The notes under the pieces: generated by a model
What the model was told of the DNA's origin: nothing
What the model saw: the letters and a program-made list of their open reading frames with translations, nothing else
Databases searched by the model: none
Part shown: in pieces, positions 39,455-51,101 of the stretch
How positions within the stretch are numbered: the first letter of the stretch is position 1
How the letters are laid out: every line of letters starts with the position of its first letter
Origin: Candidatus Nitrotoga sp. LAW
Lineage (GTDB): Bacteria; Pseudomonadota; Gammaproteobacteria; Burkholderiales; Gallionellaceae
Direction of reading: 5' to 3'
Length of the DNA stretch: 64,000 nt
Assembly: GCA_003402315.1 (NCBI GenBank)
Contig: QFXI01000005.1
Location: 1-64,000, forward strand
Program-made: the position numbers and the translations under genes

Positions 39455-39943
39455 TCAACGGTATTTTGCGTCCGATGCCCGATCCTTGGCAATTTGCTCT
39501 TCATATTTTTCGCCTACGGCCAGCAACATCGGTTTGGTGTAGTACAGGTCACCGCGCTTCTCACCGTGGTATTCCAGAATACGAGTTTCTACAATGGCAT
39601 CCACCGGACAAGCTTCTTCACATAGGCCGCAAAAAATACACTTGACCAAATCAATGTCATAGCGTGTGGTCCGGCGTGTGCCATCAGCGCGCTCTTCAGT
39701 TTCAATATGAATAGCCATCGCCGGACATACCGCTTCACATAATTTGCAGCCAATACAGCGTTCTTCATCATTCGCATAACGACGTAACGCGTGCAGGCCG
39801 CGAAAACGAAAACCTTGCGGCGTTTTTTCTTCGGGGAACTGCACGGTAATTTTGCGTGCGAAAAAATGCCGCCCGGTCAAGGCCATGCCTTTTACTAGCT
39901 CCAGCAGCAGGAAAGTTTTAAAAAAATTTGTGATCTTTTCCAT
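39455..39943 (-). CDS. nuoI: NADH-quinone oxidoreductase subunit I
   Basis: Ferredoxin-like subunit carrying two 4Fe-4S clusters (N6a and N6b) that pass electrons toward NuoB. Both motifs are complete: [12 protein letters not shown] (about residue 61) and [12 protein letters not shown] (about 101). 162 aa is the usual length. Starts 20 bp after nuoH. Confidence 0.97.
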   Translation of the reverse strand: MEKITNFFKTFLLLELVKGMALTGRHFFARKITVQFPEEKTPQGFRFRGLHALRRYANDEERCIGCKLCEAVCPAMAIHIETEERADGTRRTTRYDIDLVKCIFCGLCEEACPVDAIVETRILEYHGEKRGDLYYTKPMLLAVGEKYEEQIAKDRASDAKYR

Positions 39944-39963
39944 TTTTTATATCCTTGACTGTT

Positions 39964-41004
39964 TTACCACAGCCAATAGGTAGTTTGCATCCAGGCACCA
40001 ATTACTACTACCCAGACCAGCGTGAGAGGAATAAAGACCTTCCAACCCAAGCGCATCAATTGATCATAGCGATAGCGTGGGAAGGTGGCACGGAACCATA
40101 AAAATAGAAACAGTATGAAAGATGTTTTGGCTAACAGCCAAAAAATTCCCGGTAATAAATTAAATGGAGCTATATCAAATGGAGGCAACCAACCGCCAAG
40201 GAACATAATAGCGGTAAGTATGGCAATCAAAATCATGTTGGCGTATTCAGCCAGGAAAAACAACGCAAACGTCATACCAGAATATTCTACGTGAAAACCA
40301 GCCACAATTTCAGACTCGCCTTCAGCCATGTCAAAGGGTGCACGATTGGTTTCTGCTACACCCGAGATAAAATACACTACAAACATCGGGAACAATGGAA
40401 TGAAATACCAGCCAAACAGCCCTACGCTGCTTTTTTGACCAAGCACTATGTCACCTAAATTCATACTCTGTGAGACCATGAGTACACATACTAAGGCAAA
40501 ACCCATGGGGATCTCGTAGGACACAATCTGCGCGGCCGAGCGCAACGAACCCAAAAAGGCATACTTAGAATTGGACGCCCAGCCCGCAATGATTATGCCG
40601 TACACACCAAGTGATGTCATCGCCAAAATATAAAGTAGTCCAGCATTAATGTCGGTCAACGCCATACCATCGGCGAATGGAACCACTGCCCAAGCTGCCA
40701 ATGCAGGCATCAGAGCAAGAACAGGCGCAATTACGAACAGAAATTTATTCGAGCCAGACGGAATGATAATTTCTTTGAGCAGAAGTTTAAGTCCATCGGC
40801 GAGCGGTTGTAGTAGCCCAAAATAACCAACCCGATTAGGACCAATACGTACCTGCATGTAGCCGATTACCTTGCGTTCTGCCAAGGTCAGATACGCCACA
40901 GTCAGCATGATAGGTACAACGATGACCAGAATTTTGACCAATGTCCAAATTGGAAGCCAAGCGACCCCAAGCAGGTTTTGCAAGTATTGCAGCAGTTCTG
41001 TCAT
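39964..41004 (-). CDS. nuoH: NADH-quinone oxidoreductase subunit H
   Basis: Membrane subunit that forms the quinone chamber with NuoB and NuoD (346 aa, about eight helices). Conserved loops: [21 protein letters not shown], and [18 protein letters not shown] with the conserved acidic residues. The start overlaps the nuoG stop by four bases. Confidence 0.97.
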   Translation of the reverse strand: MTELLQYLQNLLGVAWLPIWTLVKILVIVVPIMLTVAYLTLAERKVIGYMQVRIGPNRVGYFGLLQPLADGLKLLLKEIIIPSGSNKFLFVIAPVLALMPALAAWAVVPFADGMALTDINAGLLYILAMTSLGVYGIIIAGWASNSKYAFLGSLRSAAQIVSYEIPMGFALVCVLMVSQSMNLGDIVLGQKSSVGLFGWYFIPLFPMFVVYFISGVAETNRAPFDMAEGESEIVAGFHVEYSGMTFALFFLAEYANMILIAILTAIMFLGGWLPPFDIAPFNLLPGIFWLLAKTSFILFLFLWFRATFPRYRYDQLMRLGWKVFIPLTLVWVVVIGAWMQTTYWLW

Positions 41005-43355
41005 GCGCGCTCCACTCTAATCGTTCCAAACATGGCGCCCAGTTCTGCCGTTATGGTATGGCCTGCGGCCACGCGCACAACACCACGCGGTAAACTGTCA
41101 TCTGCGATTATAGACAGCCTCGCACTGCCATGCCCTTGCGTTAACTTGACCATTTCACCTGATTGAAGATTAAGTTTTTCTAGTTCTACGCTATGTATCA
41201 GCGCACGCGGAGTGGCAGCATCACGAGTTTTTTGTAGCGAAGCGGCGCGGCGCACAATGGCGTCAGTGGCATAAATCGGTACATCGCTGACACGCTGTAA
41301 ACCTGTGGTATTCCAAGTCGCAGTTTGCGCCGTCACACCATGCAAGGCGTTACCAAGTTTGGCAGATACGTCTGTGCCGCCCAACACTTCATCGCGAACT
41401 GCTTCGCTGTTGTTGTAATCAAAACCAGGTATATTAAGCATGTTTCCCAAGACGCGGAGTACTTTCCACGCTGGACGTGCATCGCCTAATGGCTGGACTG
41501 TACCCTTGAAACTTTGCACACGCCCTTCTGAACTGATAAAAGTCCCGGAGGTTTCAGTAAATGGAGTAATCGGTAATAACACATCGGCGTACTCGGTAGC
41601 ATGGTGTTTGTAAGCGCTCAACGCGACAACCATATCTGCGGCGCCCATCGCAGCTAATGCTTGCTGCGGGTCCTGCATATCCAGTTCCACTTCGACATTA
41701 AGCAAGATATAAGCCTTGCGCTGTGCAGTTAGCATTGTGGAGGCGTTCATACCATGTTCAGCACCCACGAATGGCACCGCTTGCGCCAAATATCCGCCCA
41801 CACTGTTGGCTGCTTCGCCAAAGAAGCCAAATTTTGCTCCGCAGAGCGTGGCGATGTGTTGTGCCAGCAGTTGCAGTTGTGACGCTTGTGGATGCTGTTG
41901 TGCGAAGTTACCGAGCAAAATGGCAACACGCTCACCGCTGGCAAGACTGTCAGCCATTGCCTGCGCGATGGCTGACGGCGTGACAGACTGTACGATTTGT
42001 TGCACGCTAGTATCCAGAGTGGCTTGCTTGATTGTGGACAACGCTTTCAACACTTGTGCCAATACCGTAGTCATTTCGGTCGGTGGAACGATCTCCTTGT
42101 TAACAATTGGCATCAACAGATCGTCATCGGTAGCATGTATCAAATTAATTTGCGCGCCCTTCTTCGTTGCCTGACGCACGCGTGATGCTAACAACGGATG
42201 GTCTTTACGCAAGAAGCTGCCCACTAGCAGGAAGCGGTCAACAAGACTAATATCAGCCACTGCCATACCTAGCCAAGGTGCTCCGGTTTGCTTACTGTCG
42301 GCGCTAAAATCAGATTGTCGTAGGCGAAAATCCACATTATGGCTACCCAAACCGCGCGCCAATTTTTGCAATAAATAAAGCTCTTCCAGAGTGGAATGTG
42401 GCGTGGCTAATACGCCTATATTTTCCGCACCTGATTCATGAGTAATTTGGCGCAGTCCGTTAGCCACATACTCCAGTGCGACTTGCCACTCCACTTCCAG
42501 CCATTTCCCGCCCTGCTTGATCATCGGCTTAGTAAGACGTTCAGCTGAGTTCAACCCTTCGTAGCTAAAACGATCTTTATCGGACAACCAGCACTCATTG
42601 ATTTCTTCATTTTCAATTGGCAACACACGCATCACGCGGTTATTTTTGACCTGTACCGCCAAGTTGGAACCCAAACTATCGTGCGGGCTAATAGACTTGC
42701 GACGCGATAACTCCCAAGTGCGGGCACTATAACGGAATGGTTTGCTGGTGAGGGCACCGACCGGACAGAGGTCGATCATATTACCGGACAATTCGGAATC
42801 TACTGTATCGGATACAAAAGCCATAATTTCGGCATGTTCACCACGGAAAGCCTGTCCCAGTTCCATCGCGCCACCAATTTCGATGCCGAAACGCACACAA
42901 CGGGTACAGTTGATACAGCGACTCATCTCTTCGGCAGCCACCAAGGGGCCGATATCCTTATGCAACACGACGCGTTTCTCTTCGTGGTAGCGTGAGGCAC
43001 TGCTACCATAACCGACTGCTAGATCCTGTAATTCGCATTCACCGCCTTGATCACATATTGGGCAATCCAATGGATGATTAATTAATAAGAATTCCATTAC
43101 GCCTTTTTGCGCTTTCACAGCTTGTTCGGAGGCAGTAAAAACTTTCATACCTTCGGCCACAGGTGTAGCACAAGCGGGCAACGGCTTAGGCGCTTTTTCA
43201 ATTTGTACTAAGCACATGCGGCAATTAGCTGCAATGGACAATTTTTTATGGTAACAAAAGTGGGGAATATAAATACCCAATCGATCTGCTGCATCGATCA
43301 CAGAGCATCCGTTTTCCACATTAATGTGCTTGCCGTCAATTTCAATGTTGATCAT
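41001..43355 (-). CDS. nuoG: NADH-quinone oxidoreductase subunit G
   Basis: Large iron-sulfur subunit of the peripheral arm (784 aa). N-terminal 2Fe-2S ferredoxin fold with [19 protein letters not shown], the His/Cys cluster region [18 protein letters not shown], then the 4Fe-4S ligands [11 protein letters not shown], followed by a long molybdopterin-oxidoreductase-like domain. An AGGTGAG ribosome site precedes the ATG. It overlaps nuoH by four bases. Confidence 0.97.
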   Translation of the reverse strand: MINIEIDGKHINVENGCSVIDAADRLGIYIPHFCYHKKLSIAANCRMCLVQIEKAPKPLPACATPVAEGMKVFTASEQAVKAQKGVMEFLLINHPLDCPICDQGGECELQDLAVGYGSSASRYHEEKRVVLHKDIGPLVAAEEMSRCINCTRCVRFGIEIGGAMELGQAFRGEHAEIMAFVSDTVDSELSGNMIDLCPVGALTSKPFRYSARTWELSRRKSISPHDSLGSNLAVQVKNNRVMRVLPIENEEINECWLSDKDRFSYEGLNSAERLTKPMIKQGGKWLEVEWQVALEYVANGLRQITHESGAENIGVLATPHSTLEELYLLQKLARGLGSHNVDFRLRQSDFSADSKQTGAPWLGMAVADISLVDRFLLVGSFLRKDHPLLASRVRQATKKGAQINLIHATDDDLLMPIVNKEIVPPTEMTTVLAQVLKALSTIKQATLDTSVQQIVQSVTPSAIAQAMADSLASGERVAILLGNFAQQHPQASQLQLLAQHIATLCGAKFGFFGEAANSVGGYLAQAVPFVGAEHGMNASTMLTAQRKAYILLNVEVELDMQDPQQALAAMGAADMVVALSAYKHHATEYADVLLPITPFTETSGTFISSEGRVQSFKGTVQPLGDARPAWKVLRVLGNMLNIPGFDYNNSEAVRDEVLGGTDVSAKLGNALHGVTAQTATWNTTGLQRVSDVPIYATDAIVRRAASLQKTRDAATPRALIHSVELEKLNLQSGEMVKLTQGHGSARLSIIADDSLPRGVVRVAAGHTITAELGAMFGTIRVERA

Positions 43356-43369
43356 TGCTCACCTAACCG

Positions 43370-44641
43370 TCAGTCTTGCACCAAACAACGTTTGTGTTCG
43401 ATGTGATATTCAAACTCGCTACGGAAATGCTTGAGGAAGCCCTGCACTGGCCACGCAGCGGCATCGCCAAGCGCGCAAATTGTGCGGCCCGCAATGTTCT
43501 CACACAGGTCAAGCAAAAGATCCAAGTCTTCCGGACGTCCTTCCCCTTTTTCGATGCGGTGTATGATTCGGTATAGCCAGCCAGTACCTTCGCGGCACGG
43601 CGTACATTGGCCACATGATTCTTCAAAATAGAAATAGGACAGGCGCTCTAGTGCACGCACCATACAGGTCGTGTCGTCCATGATAATAATCGCACCTGTA
43701 CCTAGCATAGAACCCGCTTTTGCAATGGAATCATAATCCATATCAAGGTCCATCATAATCTCACCGGGTAAAACTGGCATGGAAGATCCACCAGGGATAC
43801 AGGCCTTCAACTTACGGTCACCGCGCATACCACCAGCCATTTCCAGCAATTTTTTGAACGGTGTTCCGAGTGGAACCTCAAAATTTCCTGGCCTGTTAAC
43901 GTGGCCGGAAATGGAAAATAATTTGATTCCGCCATTGTTCGGCCTACCCAGCTCAAGGAAATTTTGCCCACCATTATTAATAATGTAAGGAATGCTGGCG
44001 AAGGTTTCGGTGTTATTGATAGTGGTCGGCTTACCATATAAGCCAAAACTTGCCGGAAATGGGGGTTTGAAGCGCGGCTGACCTTTTTTTCCTTCGAGCG
44101 ATTCGAGCAATGCAGTTTCTTCGCCGCAAATGTAGGCACCATAGCCCAGATGATTATGCAGCTCGAAACTAAAGTCGCTGCCAAGTATATTATTACCCAG
44201 ATAGCCCAGCGCACGCGCTTCATCGCATGCTGCCTCCATACGTTCATAGGCCTCGAAAATCTCGCCATGTACATAGTTGTAGCCCACTTTGACACCCATG
44301 GTATAGGCGGCGATAGCCATACCCTCTATGAGAATGTGCGGGTTATAGCGCAGAATGTCTCTATCCTTAAAGGTACCCGGCTCGCCCTCATCAGAATTGC
44401 ATACCAGATACTTATCGCCCTGATAGTTGCGCGGCATAAAACTCCACTTTAAACCGGTAGGAAAGCCAGCACCTCCGCGGCCACGCAGACCGGAACTCTT
44501 GACTTCGGCGATGATAGATTCGGGGGTCATTTTTTCCGCTAGAATTTTGCGTAGCGCTTGGTAACCACCTACTTTGAGGTAATTTTCCAGCGTCCATGGC
44601 TGGTCGAAATGCATAGTATTAAGAAGAATGGGAGCGCTCAT
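43370..44641 (-). CDS. nuoF: NADH-quinone oxidoreductase subunit F
   Basis: NADH-binding flavoprotein (423 aa) that holds FMN and the N3 4Fe-4S cluster. Seen: the Gly-rich [16 protein letters not shown] (NADH/FMN site, about residue 50), [15 protein letters not shown], and the cluster ligands [15 protein letters not shown]. The start overlaps nuoE by four bases. Confidence 0.97.
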   Translation of the reverse strand: MSAPILLNTMHFDQPWTLENYLKVGGYQALRKILAEKMTPESIIAEVKSSGLRGRGGAGFPTGLKWSFMPRNYQGDKYLVCNSDEGEPGTFKDRDILRYNPHILIEGMAIAAYTMGVKVGYNYVHGEIFEAYERMEAACDEARALGYLGNNILGSDFSFELHNHLGYGAYICGEETALLESLEGKKGQPRFKPPFPASFGLYGKPTTINNTETFASIPYIINNGGQNFLELGRPNNGGIKLFSISGHVNRPGNFEVPLGTPFKKLLEMAGGMRGDRKLKACIPGGSSMPVLPGEIMMDLDMDYDSIAKAGSMLGTGAIIIMDDTTCMVRALERLSYFYFEESCGQCTPCREGTGWLYRIIHRIEKGEGRPEDLDLLLDLCENIAGRTICALGDAAAWPVQGFLKHFRSEFEYHIEHKRCLVQD

Positions 44642-45120
44642 TCCTTATCCAATTCCGCCAGAATTTGATCAATTTTTTCTTTGGTGAGATGGCCACACGT
44701 TTTTTTATTGTTAATCATGAGAAGCGGCGCCTCATCACAGACATTCTGGCACTCGCCCTCACGCAAACCAAATTTACCATCCGCTGTCACTTCACCAACT
44801 CCGATACCGAGCTTGTTCTTAATATAATCCAATGTTTCCATGGCTCCCACCAATTGGCAGGACAGATTGGTACACACCGTAAGTGTGTGCCGGCCCATGG
44901 GCTTGAGGTTATACATATTATAGAAAGTCGCCACCTCATATACGCCCATCTGTGACATGTCGAGATAGGCCGCAACATCAACCATGTCCCCGGTGTCTAT
45001 CCAACCTTTTTCATCTTGCACGAAACGTAATGCAGCCATAACGGCAGACTGCTTCCAATTGGGCGGATATTTCTTCAGCTCGCGGTCTATTTTTGCTCGA
45101 ACTTGCTCGGATAACATCAA
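44638..45120 (-). CDS. nuoE: NADH-quinone oxidoreductase subunit E
   Basis: Thioredoxin-like subunit with the N1a 2Fe-2S cluster (160 aa). Cys ligands are in VCTNLSCQL (about 87-92) and [10 protein letters not shown] (about 126-130); the N-terminal helical part [23 protein letters not shown] is typical. It overlaps nuoF. Confidence 0.96.
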   Translation of the reverse strand: MMLSEQVRAKIDRELKKYPPNWKQSAVMAALRFVQDEKGWIDTGDMVDVAAYLDMSQMGVYEVATFYNMYNLKPMGRHTLTVCTNLSCQLVGAMETLDYIKNKLGIGVGEVTADGKFGLREGECQNVCDEAPLLMINNKKTCGHLTKEKIDQILAELDKE

Positions 45121-45220
45121 AGAACCTCTAAAAATGCCGTTAACATAAAAGCGGAAATCCGGCTTTTTGATGGAGCGTTCACGGGAATGATGAATTCGTC
45201 AGAATTATTAGCGGTATCCA

Positions 45221-46474
45221 TCAGCGGTCAACTTCTCCAAAAACTATATCTTGCGTACCAATAATCGCTACTACATCCGCAATCATGTGACCACGCGCCA
45301 TTTCATCCAACGCCGCGATATGGGCAAAACCGGGAGCACGAATTTTCAGGCGATAAGGCTTGTTCGCCCCATCGGAAATTATGTATATGCCAAACTCACC
45401 TTTAGGGTGTTCTACTGCCGCATAAGCCTCGCCGGATGGAATATGCATACCCTCGGTAAATAGCTTGAAATGGTGGATCAACTCCTCCATATTCTGCTTC
45501 ATAGATTCACGTTTGGGAGGCGCAACTTTGAAATTATTTACTATCACCGGACCGGGGTTCTGACGCAACCAACTAATACATTGCTTGATAATACGGTTTG
45601 ACTGGCGCATCTCTTCCACACGCACCAGATAACGGTCATAACAATCACCTTCGACTCCCACAGGAATATCGAAATCGAGACGGTTATATACTTCATAAGG
45701 TTGTTTTTTGCGTAGATCCCAAACAATACCGGAACCGCGTAGCATGGGGCCGCTAAAGCCGAGCGCTAGCGCGCGTTCTGGAGTAACCACACCAATACCA
45801 ACAGTACGTTGTTTCCAGATTCGGTTGTCAGTCAGCAAAGTCTCGTATTCGTCAACGCAGATAGGAAAACGATTAGTGAAGTCTTCCATAAAATCAAGCA
45901 AGGAACCTTCACGGTTCTCGTTCATCTTCTTTACAGCCTTGGCATTGTGAATCTTGGATGCCTGATATAAGGGCATTGAATCAGGTAAATCTCGATACAC
46001 CCCACCTGGACGGTAATATGCTGCATGCAGCCGTGCGCCGGATACCGCTTCATATACATCCATCAGATCTTCGCGCTCACGGAAAGCATATAAAAACACC
46101 GTCATTGCACCAATGTCCAGTGCATGTGCCCCAAGCCACAGTAGATGATTCATTATTCGGGTAATTTCGTCGAACATTACCCGAATATACTGCGCCCTCA
46201 CCGGCACTTCGAGAGCAAGCAGTTTTTCGATGGCCATGACGTAAGCATGTTCGTTGCACATCATCGACACGTAATCGAGGCGATCCATATAAGGCAGCGA
46301 TTGCAGATACGTTTTATGCTCAGCCAGTTTCTCAGTAGCGCGGTGAAGCAAGCCGATATGCGGGTCAGCCCGCTCAATTACTTCACCGTCCAGTTCTAGA
46401 ACTAGACGCAACACGCCGTGTGCGGATGGGTGTTGCGGCCCAAAATTCATGGTGTAATTTTTTATTTCAGCCAT
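45221..46474 (-). CDS. nuoD: NADH-quinone oxidoreductase subunit D
   Basis: 49-kDa-type subunit of the quinone-binding site (417 aa). The N terminus [23 protein letters not shown] with the quinone-contacting His, and the C-terminal end [14 protein letters not shown], are both standard. NuoC and NuoD are separate proteins here, unlike the fused form in enterobacteria. Roughly 100-bp gaps lie on both sides. Confidence 0.97.
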   Translation of the reverse strand: MAEIKNYTMNFGPQHPSAHGVLRLVLELDGEVIERADPHIGLLHRATEKLAEHKTYLQSLPYMDRLDYVSMMCNEHAYVMAIEKLLALEVPVRAQYIRVMFDEITRIMNHLLWLGAHALDIGAMTVFLYAFREREDLMDVYEAVSGARLHAAYYRPGGVYRDLPDSMPLYQASKIHNAKAVKKMNENREGSLLDFMEDFTNRFPICVDEYETLLTDNRIWKQRTVGIGVVTPERALALGFSGPMLRGSGIVWDLRKKQPYEVYNRLDFDIPVGVEGDCYDRYLVRVEEMRQSNRIIKQCISWLRQNPGPVIVNNFKVAPPKRESMKQNMEELIHHFKLFTEGMHIPSGEAYAAVEHPKGEFGIYIISDGANKPYRLKIRAPGFAHIAALDEMARGHMIADVVAIIGTQDIVFGEVDR

Positions 46475-46570
46475 GATAAAAGCCTTCGCCCCTGATGCAA
46501 AAAAAAGAAGAGAGGTGCAAAATTTTAGGCGTAGCCTTTATTTGCACACCCGTGCCTAAGCTCCTGCCTT

Positions 46571-47212
46571 TCATTTCAAACCTCCGTAATGCTCTTCACG
46601 AATGATGCGGGGAACGAGTTCACGGGGTTCGATCGACACTGGCTGATAAATTACGCGCTGCTGCTCAGAATCGTAGCGCATCTCGACATGCCCTGATAAT
46701 GGAAAATCTTTGCGGAAAGGATTGCCAACAAAACCGTAATCTGTGAGCAGACGACGTAAATCAGGATGATCAGTAAAAACAATGCCATACAAATCAAATG
46801 CCTCACGCTCATACCAGTTGGCACACGACCAAATATTTACTACGGAACTCAGGATTGGCAAATCATCGTCTTCGGCAAATACGCGCACGCGTAGGCGGAT
46901 ATTATGGGTCAACGACAACAAATGATAGACCACTGCAAATCGAGAAGAATAAGCGTCAGGAGCAATATCGGATTTTAGATAGGCACCGCCTTCACAAATT
47001 TCACCCCCATAAGTACAGTAATCCACTCCGCACAGATCTATCATTTGTTCAAAACGCAAATCAGGATCATCGCGCAAGCGTGTTAACACCTCCAGCATAT
47101 CAATGTCCCTCACGACTAAGGTCAGTTCGCCCAACATATTGTCCAAGCTCACTATTTGATTAGCGAAAATTGTGGTCAAGTTAGTGGTCAAAAGGGTTAA
47201 ATTAGCGGCCAT
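46571..47212 (-). CDS. nuoC: NADH-quinone oxidoreductase subunit C
   Basis: 30-kDa-type peripheral-arm subunit (213 aa). Diagnostic: [40 protein letters not shown] and the adjoining [11 protein letters not shown]-like stretch [15 protein letters not shown]. It begins 170 bp after nuoB, a gap containing a strong inverted repeat annotated separately. Confidence 0.96.
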   Translation of the reverse strand: MAANLTLLTTNLTTIFANQIVSLDNMLGELTLVVRDIDMLEVLTRLRDDPDLRFEQMIDLCGVDYCTYGGEICEGGAYLKSDIAPDAYSSRFAVVYHLLSLTHNIRLRVRVFAEDDDLPILSSVVNIWSCANWYEREAFDLYGIVFTDHPDLRRLLTDYGFVGNPFRKDFPLSGHVEMRYDSEQQRVIYQPVSIEPRELVPRIIREEHYGGLK

Positions 47213-47263
47213 GTTTTACACCGATGTCGTATGAATCAAGTTTATGATGGCATTTTAAGTTGA

Positions 47264-47299
47264 CGGATAAATCATGCAGATCGAAGCATGATCTGTCCG
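47264..47299. repeat. Hairpin in the nuoB-nuoC spacer
   Basis: CGGATAAATCATGC and GCATGATCTGTCCG pair at 12 of 14 positions around an 8-base loop. It lies in the 170-bp spacer and would form in the operon mRNA. No T run follows, so a processing or stability element is more likely than a terminator. Confidence 0.6.
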
Positions 47300-47382
47300 C
47301 ACATTTCAGATGACAGATATCGCTCTCGTTTGAACGGATACCAATAGCATTGAGTTTTCCATCATGAATATTGCACATAAAT

Positions 47383-47859
47383 TTAGCGCGCAATTGTATT
47401 AGTTCGTTTAATTTTATTTTGCAATTGAATAATGCCATACAACAACGCCTCAGCAGTTGGCGGGCAACCTGGTACATACACATCCACCGGCACGATGCGG
47501 TCACAACCTCGGACGACCGAATAGGAGTAATGGTAGTAGCCGCCGCCATTAGCGCAGGATCCCATTGAGATTACCCAGCGCGGCTCAGCCATTTGGTCAT
47601 ATACTTTGCGTAGAGCCGGCGCCATCTTGTTACACAGTGTGCCCGCCACTACCATCACGTCTGATTGGCGCGGGCTGGGACGAAATGTTATGCCAAAGCG
47701 ATCAAGATCATAGCGTGAAGCGCCCGCTTGCATCATTTCTACCGCACAACACGCCAAGCCAAAAGTCATTGGCCACAGCGAACCCGTACGAGCATAATTA
47801 ATCAACACGTCCAATGATGTGGTAACGATGCCTTTTTCCAGAACGCCTTCTATTCCCAT
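47383..47859 (-). CDS. nuoB: NADH-quinone oxidoreductase subunit B
   Basis: Subunit with the terminal N2 4Fe-4S cluster, next to the quinone pocket (158 aa). Ligands are in [20 protein letters not shown] and VPGCPPTAE. The track ORF runs upstream to 47970 through nuoA; the true start is the ATG at 47859 ([10 protein letters not shown]), supported by a GAGGAG ribosome site and by overlapping the nuoA end by ten bases. Confidence 0.97.
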   Translation of the reverse strand: MGIEGVLEKGIVTTSLDVLINYARTGSLWPMTFGLACCAVEMMQAGASRYDLDRFGITFRPSPRQSDVMVVAGTLCNKMAPALRKVYDQMAEPRWVISMGSCANGGGYYHYSYSVVRGCDRIVPVDVYVPGCPPTAEALLYGIIQLQNKIKRTNTIAR

Positions 47860-48206
47860 TCCAAAGCTCCTCTTTTCCACTCGTAAATAAATCCGACTAC
47901 GAGGATAGCCAAGAAAATCAACATAGAGACGTATCCAAACAAACCGATTTCCTTCAGCACCACTGCCCAAGGGAATAGGAACGCGATTTCTAAATCGAAT
48001 AGGATAAATAAGATAGCTACGAGATAATAACGCACGTCGAATTTCATCCGCGCGTCTTCAAAAGCCCCAAAGCCGCACTCATAAGGCGAGAGCTTTGCGT
48101 TGTCTGGGCGATTAGGAGCAGCCAGCCAGCCTAACAGTAACGGCGCCACACCCATCGCCAGTCCAACGATTATAAATAACAAGATCGGAAAATAATTTTC
48201 CAACAT
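47850..48206 (-). CDS. nuoA: NADH-quinone oxidoreductase subunit A
   Basis: Small three-helix membrane subunit (118 aa) at the quinone site, first gene of the operon. The conserved loop [25 protein letters not shown] is present. I use the ATG at 48206 ([10 protein letters not shown]), which follows GGGGGAAG, not the track's 48272. The operon promoter should lie between here and the tRNA gene. Confidence 0.96.
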   Translation of the reverse strand: MLENYFPILLFIIVGLAMGVAPLLLGWLAAPNRPDNAKLSPYECGFGAFEDARMKFDVRYYLVAILFILFDLEIAFLFPWAVVLKEIGLFGYVSMLIFLAILVVGFIYEWKRGALEWE

Positions 48207-48307
48207 CTGAGCTTCCCCCCATTCATTTAGCGCCTTAATAAATCTAACGCACGGAATGCATTTCCAGTTCAATTAACCAGAGCTCAGAAAACTTTGGCTT
48301 AAATATT

Positions 48308-48392
48308 TGGTGCCGATGAGCAGACTCGAACTGCTACAGCTTTCGCCACTAGCCCCTCAAGCTAGCGTGTCTACCAATTTCACCACATCGGC
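48308..48392 (-). tRNA. tRNA-Leu (GAG)
   Basis: Minus-strand class II tRNA. Acceptor arms GCCGATG and CATCGGC pair perfectly, the CCA end is encoded, and the D-loop reads AAATTGGTAGAC. The anticodon stem CTAGC/GCTAG closes a seven-base loop TTGAGGG with anticodon GAG; a long variable arm and the TTCGAGT T-loop follow. It lies between secG and nuoA, a common betaproteobacterial position. Confidence 0.95.
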
Positions 48393-48401
48393 ATAGTTCT
48401 A

Positions 48402-48752
48402 TTATTTTGGTATTTCTTGCGACTTTGAATTACTGGTGCTGCTAGGTGCTGAGGTGGGCGTCACTGCCGACTGTGCCGGCTGTGATACCTCATGTTTATC
48501 CATTACGCCACGAGATTGCGATGGGTTAGCATAGATATAAGTTAAAGACAGGCTGGTAATAAAAAATATCCCTGTAGCCACTGCCGTACTACGACTTAGA
48601 AAATTAGCTGAACCGCTCGAGCCAAACACACTCCCGGCGGAACCTGTGCCAAAGGCAGCGCCCATATCTGCCCCTTTGCCATGCTGCATTAACACCAACC
48701 CAACCAGTACTATCGCCGTTAATACATGTACAACCCAAACGAAAATTTCCAC
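48402..48752 (-). CDS. secG: Protein translocase subunit SecG
   Basis: 116-residue Sec translocon subunit with two membrane helices (about 4-22 and 55-75). The connecting [34 protein letters not shown] is the SecG signature. The C-terminal 35 residues are Ser/Thr/Pro-rich and divergent, as usual. It follows tpiA by 22 bp and precedes tRNA-Leu and the nuo operon. Confidence 0.95.
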   Translation of the reverse strand: MEIFVWVVHVLTAIVLVGLVLMQHGKGADMGAAFGTGSAGSVFGSSGSANFLSRSTAVATGIFFITSLSLTYIYANPSQSRGVMDKHEVSQPAQSAVTPTSAPSSTSNSKSQEIPK

Positions 48753-48774
48753 GTACTACTCCAAAATATCGAAT

Positions 48775-49530
48775 TTATTTTTGCCCAGCATTGCAAATAC
48801 CTAAAAAATCTTCAGCAATCAACGATGCGCCTCCGATCAGCCCACCATCAATATCCGGCATGGCGAACAATTCGGCTGCGTTGGAAGCATTAACGCTACC
48901 GCCATAAAGTATACGCAAAGCCTGACCAAACTCCTCATCAAAACCGGCAATGCGTTTGCGTATAAAAGCATGTACCTCTTGTGCCTGTTCTGGCGAAGCC
49001 GTCTTGCCAGTACCTATAGCCCAGACTGGCTCATAAGCAATTACCGCAGTACGGAATGACTGCACACCCCGCAACTTGATAACTGCAGCCAACTGTTCCG
49101 CTACCACCGCCTCTGTCGTACCTGCTTCACGCTGCTCCAAAGTTTCACCAACACAAACTATGGGTGATAACTCTGCCTTCTGAACAGCAGCGAATTTTTC
49201 TGCCACCAGCTGGCTACTTTCACCGTAGATGTTACGTCGTTCAGAATGTCCAACAATCACATAGTCGCAGCCAAAATCACACAACATAGGAACCGACACC
49301 TCGCCAGTGTAGGCCCCCTTGTTCGCTTGATGTACATCCTGTGCCCCCCATTTTATTGGGGTCTCACGTAGCAGTAATTGCGTTTGTGCAAGATAGGGGA
49401 AAGGCACACACACAGCGCAATCCACCCCCGACATTTGCGCTACGCCATTTGCCACCTCTTTCAACAAAGCCTCATTTGCGGTCAGCGCCCCATTCATCTT
49501 CCAATTTCCGACAATGAATTTGCGTTGCAT
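48775..49530 (-). CDS. tpiA: Triosephosphate isomerase
   Basis: Glycolytic/Calvin-cycle isomerase of dihydroxyacetone phosphate and glyceraldehyde 3-phosphate. N-terminal VGNWKMNG (catalytic Lys), VGHSERR (catalytic His), AYEPVWAIGTG (catalytic Glu) and ILYGGSVN phosphate loop are all intact. 251 aa. First gene of the tpiA-secG-tRNA-nuo order. Confidence 0.98.
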   Translation of the reverse strand: MQRKFIVGNWKMNGALTANEALLKEVANGVAQMSGVDCAVCVPFPYLAQTQLLLRETPIKWGAQDVHQANKGAYTGEVSVPMLCDFGCDYVIVGHSERRNIYGESSQLVAEKFAAVQKAELSPIVCVGETLEQREAGTTEAVVAEQLAAVIKLRGVQSFRTAVIAYEPVWAIGTGKTASPEQAQEVHAFIRKRIAGFDEEFGQALRILYGGSVNASNAAELFAMPDIDGGLIGGASLIAEDFLGICNAGQK

Positions 49531-50402
49531 TATTAACTGAGCCTTTCAAAACAACGAAGGCGGCTATGCTACCCGTGAAAATACAATCGGTCAATCTCAC
49601 TTCTAGCCGTTTGTTAGCGCCAAATAACAATGTTCACTTTCTTGCCAAAGAAAAATGTTCGCTGAAGCTTAACTCCATGTTTGTTATTGATCTTGCACAA
49701 ATTATTGAATTTATGATACATCTTCCGTATAGCAGTCTGTCTGAAAAATACACATCTAAAACGCCGCAGTTTTTGAAGCTCTCCGACTTGAACCTGAGCT
49801 TTTATGAATGCGGGTAAATTCGTTTCAGGCTCTGCAATAATTCAGCCCAAAAACATGACGAATCATGTTCAACAAGACGCATCATTAAAATTGGTGCTTT
49901 CATTGGGCATGGGCTATCATGCCTCTTTCAGGCGGAAGTTTTAATTTACTAATTAAAATCAAATTATTGAGACTTAATTCCTGCGGGCTTATCTTTAAAA
50001 TAATCACGGTTATAACTACTTTATGTTGAGCCTGTCTAAATTTTTTGCCGCATGCCCAATAAATAATCACTTAACTTTTAAAGATACTCAGTATTAAATA
50101 AAGCGGCTCTTAAGGCAGAAATAAAATCGGTAATTCAGGGTGTAAAAATTTTAATAAAATTAAGCCAAAATACTTGTTAGCAGGAACCACTTCCAAAGCG
50201 TTGTGGCGACCACAAAATTACAGGTGTAGCGGCATCAGTCAATAGAAAGTAATTGTGTTGCTGTTTGGGTAACGCAAAGTTTAGCGGTTGAATATCTAAA
50301 GTAGAATAATAGTTGATTTTTAAAGTATTTTAAGTTGGATTCACAACAGTATTTCATGAATTCGCTCTTTCGCGTTGATCATTCAGGCAATAATATACCA
50401 AC
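49531..50402. other. Long intergenic region between tpiA and yqhA
   Basis: About 870 AT-rich bases with no convincing gene. The plus ORF at 49566-49817 has no ribosome site or recognisable family. A short copy of the dispersed motif GAGCCTGTC(T/G)AAA is seen near 50030; another is near 59233. Promoters for tpiA (left) and the YqhA gene (right) must lie here. Confidence 0.5.
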
Positions 50403-50960
50403 ATGCTAAATGCTATCGAAAAATGGTTCGAAGCCACACTCTGGAACGGTCGTTTCGTTGTAGTGGTAGCAGTAGTGGCGAGCATGGCTGCCGCCATTGC
50501 AATTTTCTATATGGCCACGGTGGACGTGGTGTACCTTGTCAGCCACATGCTGCATTACGCCGACTTTACACTGACTGATGAGGCACGCAAGCTTCTTCAC
50601 GACCAAACCATCTCTCATGTAGTGGAAGTGGTGGACGGCTACCTACTCGCAACTTTCATGCTAATTTTTGCGCTTGGCATGTATGAATTGTTTGTTAGTG
50701 ACATTGATGAAGCGCATGGCAGCAAGACCTCCAGCAAGATTTTGGTTATTGCAAGCCTGGATGACCTCAAAGCGCGATTAGCCAAAGTAATCTTAATGAT
50801 TCTGATCGTCACCCTATTTGAGGAAGCGATGAATATGAAGATATCAACCTCGCTCGACCTGCTTTATTTCGGTGGTGCCATCGCCCTAATTGGTGCGTCG
50901 CTATTTTTGACCCACAAGGCGGAAGACCATGGAAAAGGTAGCAAACACCCTGAAGATTGA
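50403..50960 (+). CDS. YqhA/UPF0114 family membrane protein
   Basis: 185-residue inner-membrane protein with about four helices (near 18-38, 78-97, 130-150 and 155-172). WNGRFVVVVAVVASMAAAI, VVEVVDGYLLATFMLIFALGMYELFVSDID and the DDLKARLAKVILMILIVTLFE segment match the UPF0114/YqhA family. Function is unknown. Stands alone, 130 bp before the methyltransferase gene. Confidence 0.9.
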   Translation: MLNAIEKWFEATLWNGRFVVVVAVVASMAAAIAIFYMATVDVVYLVSHMLHYADFTLTDEARKLLHDQTISHVVEVVDGYLLATFMLIFALGMYELFVSDIDEAHGSKTSSKILVIASLDDLKARLAKVILMILIVTLFEEAMNMKISTSLDLLYFGGAIALIGASLFLTHKAEDHGKGSKHPED

Positions 50961-51101
50961 GTCGTGAATGCATCTTCAGTTTTCCATGATCCACTGTATG
51001 ATTCATGAGTCGTATGTAAACGTTTGACCATGACCAAGCACGACTCTCTATGACGCTGGGCATGGCTATTTTAACTACACTTTCCTGGCAAATTGACAAT
51101 C

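Noticed and set aside
47202-47549. 115-aa minus ORF between nuoB and nuoC
   Set aside because: It overlaps the nuoB coding sequence in another frame and nuoC; no ribosome site and no family. The spacer part is better explained by a hairpin.
49566-49817. 83-aa plus ORF downstream of the divergent tpiA start
   Set aside because: No ribosome site, no recognisable domain and AT-driven composition; possible chance ORF in a long intergenic region.
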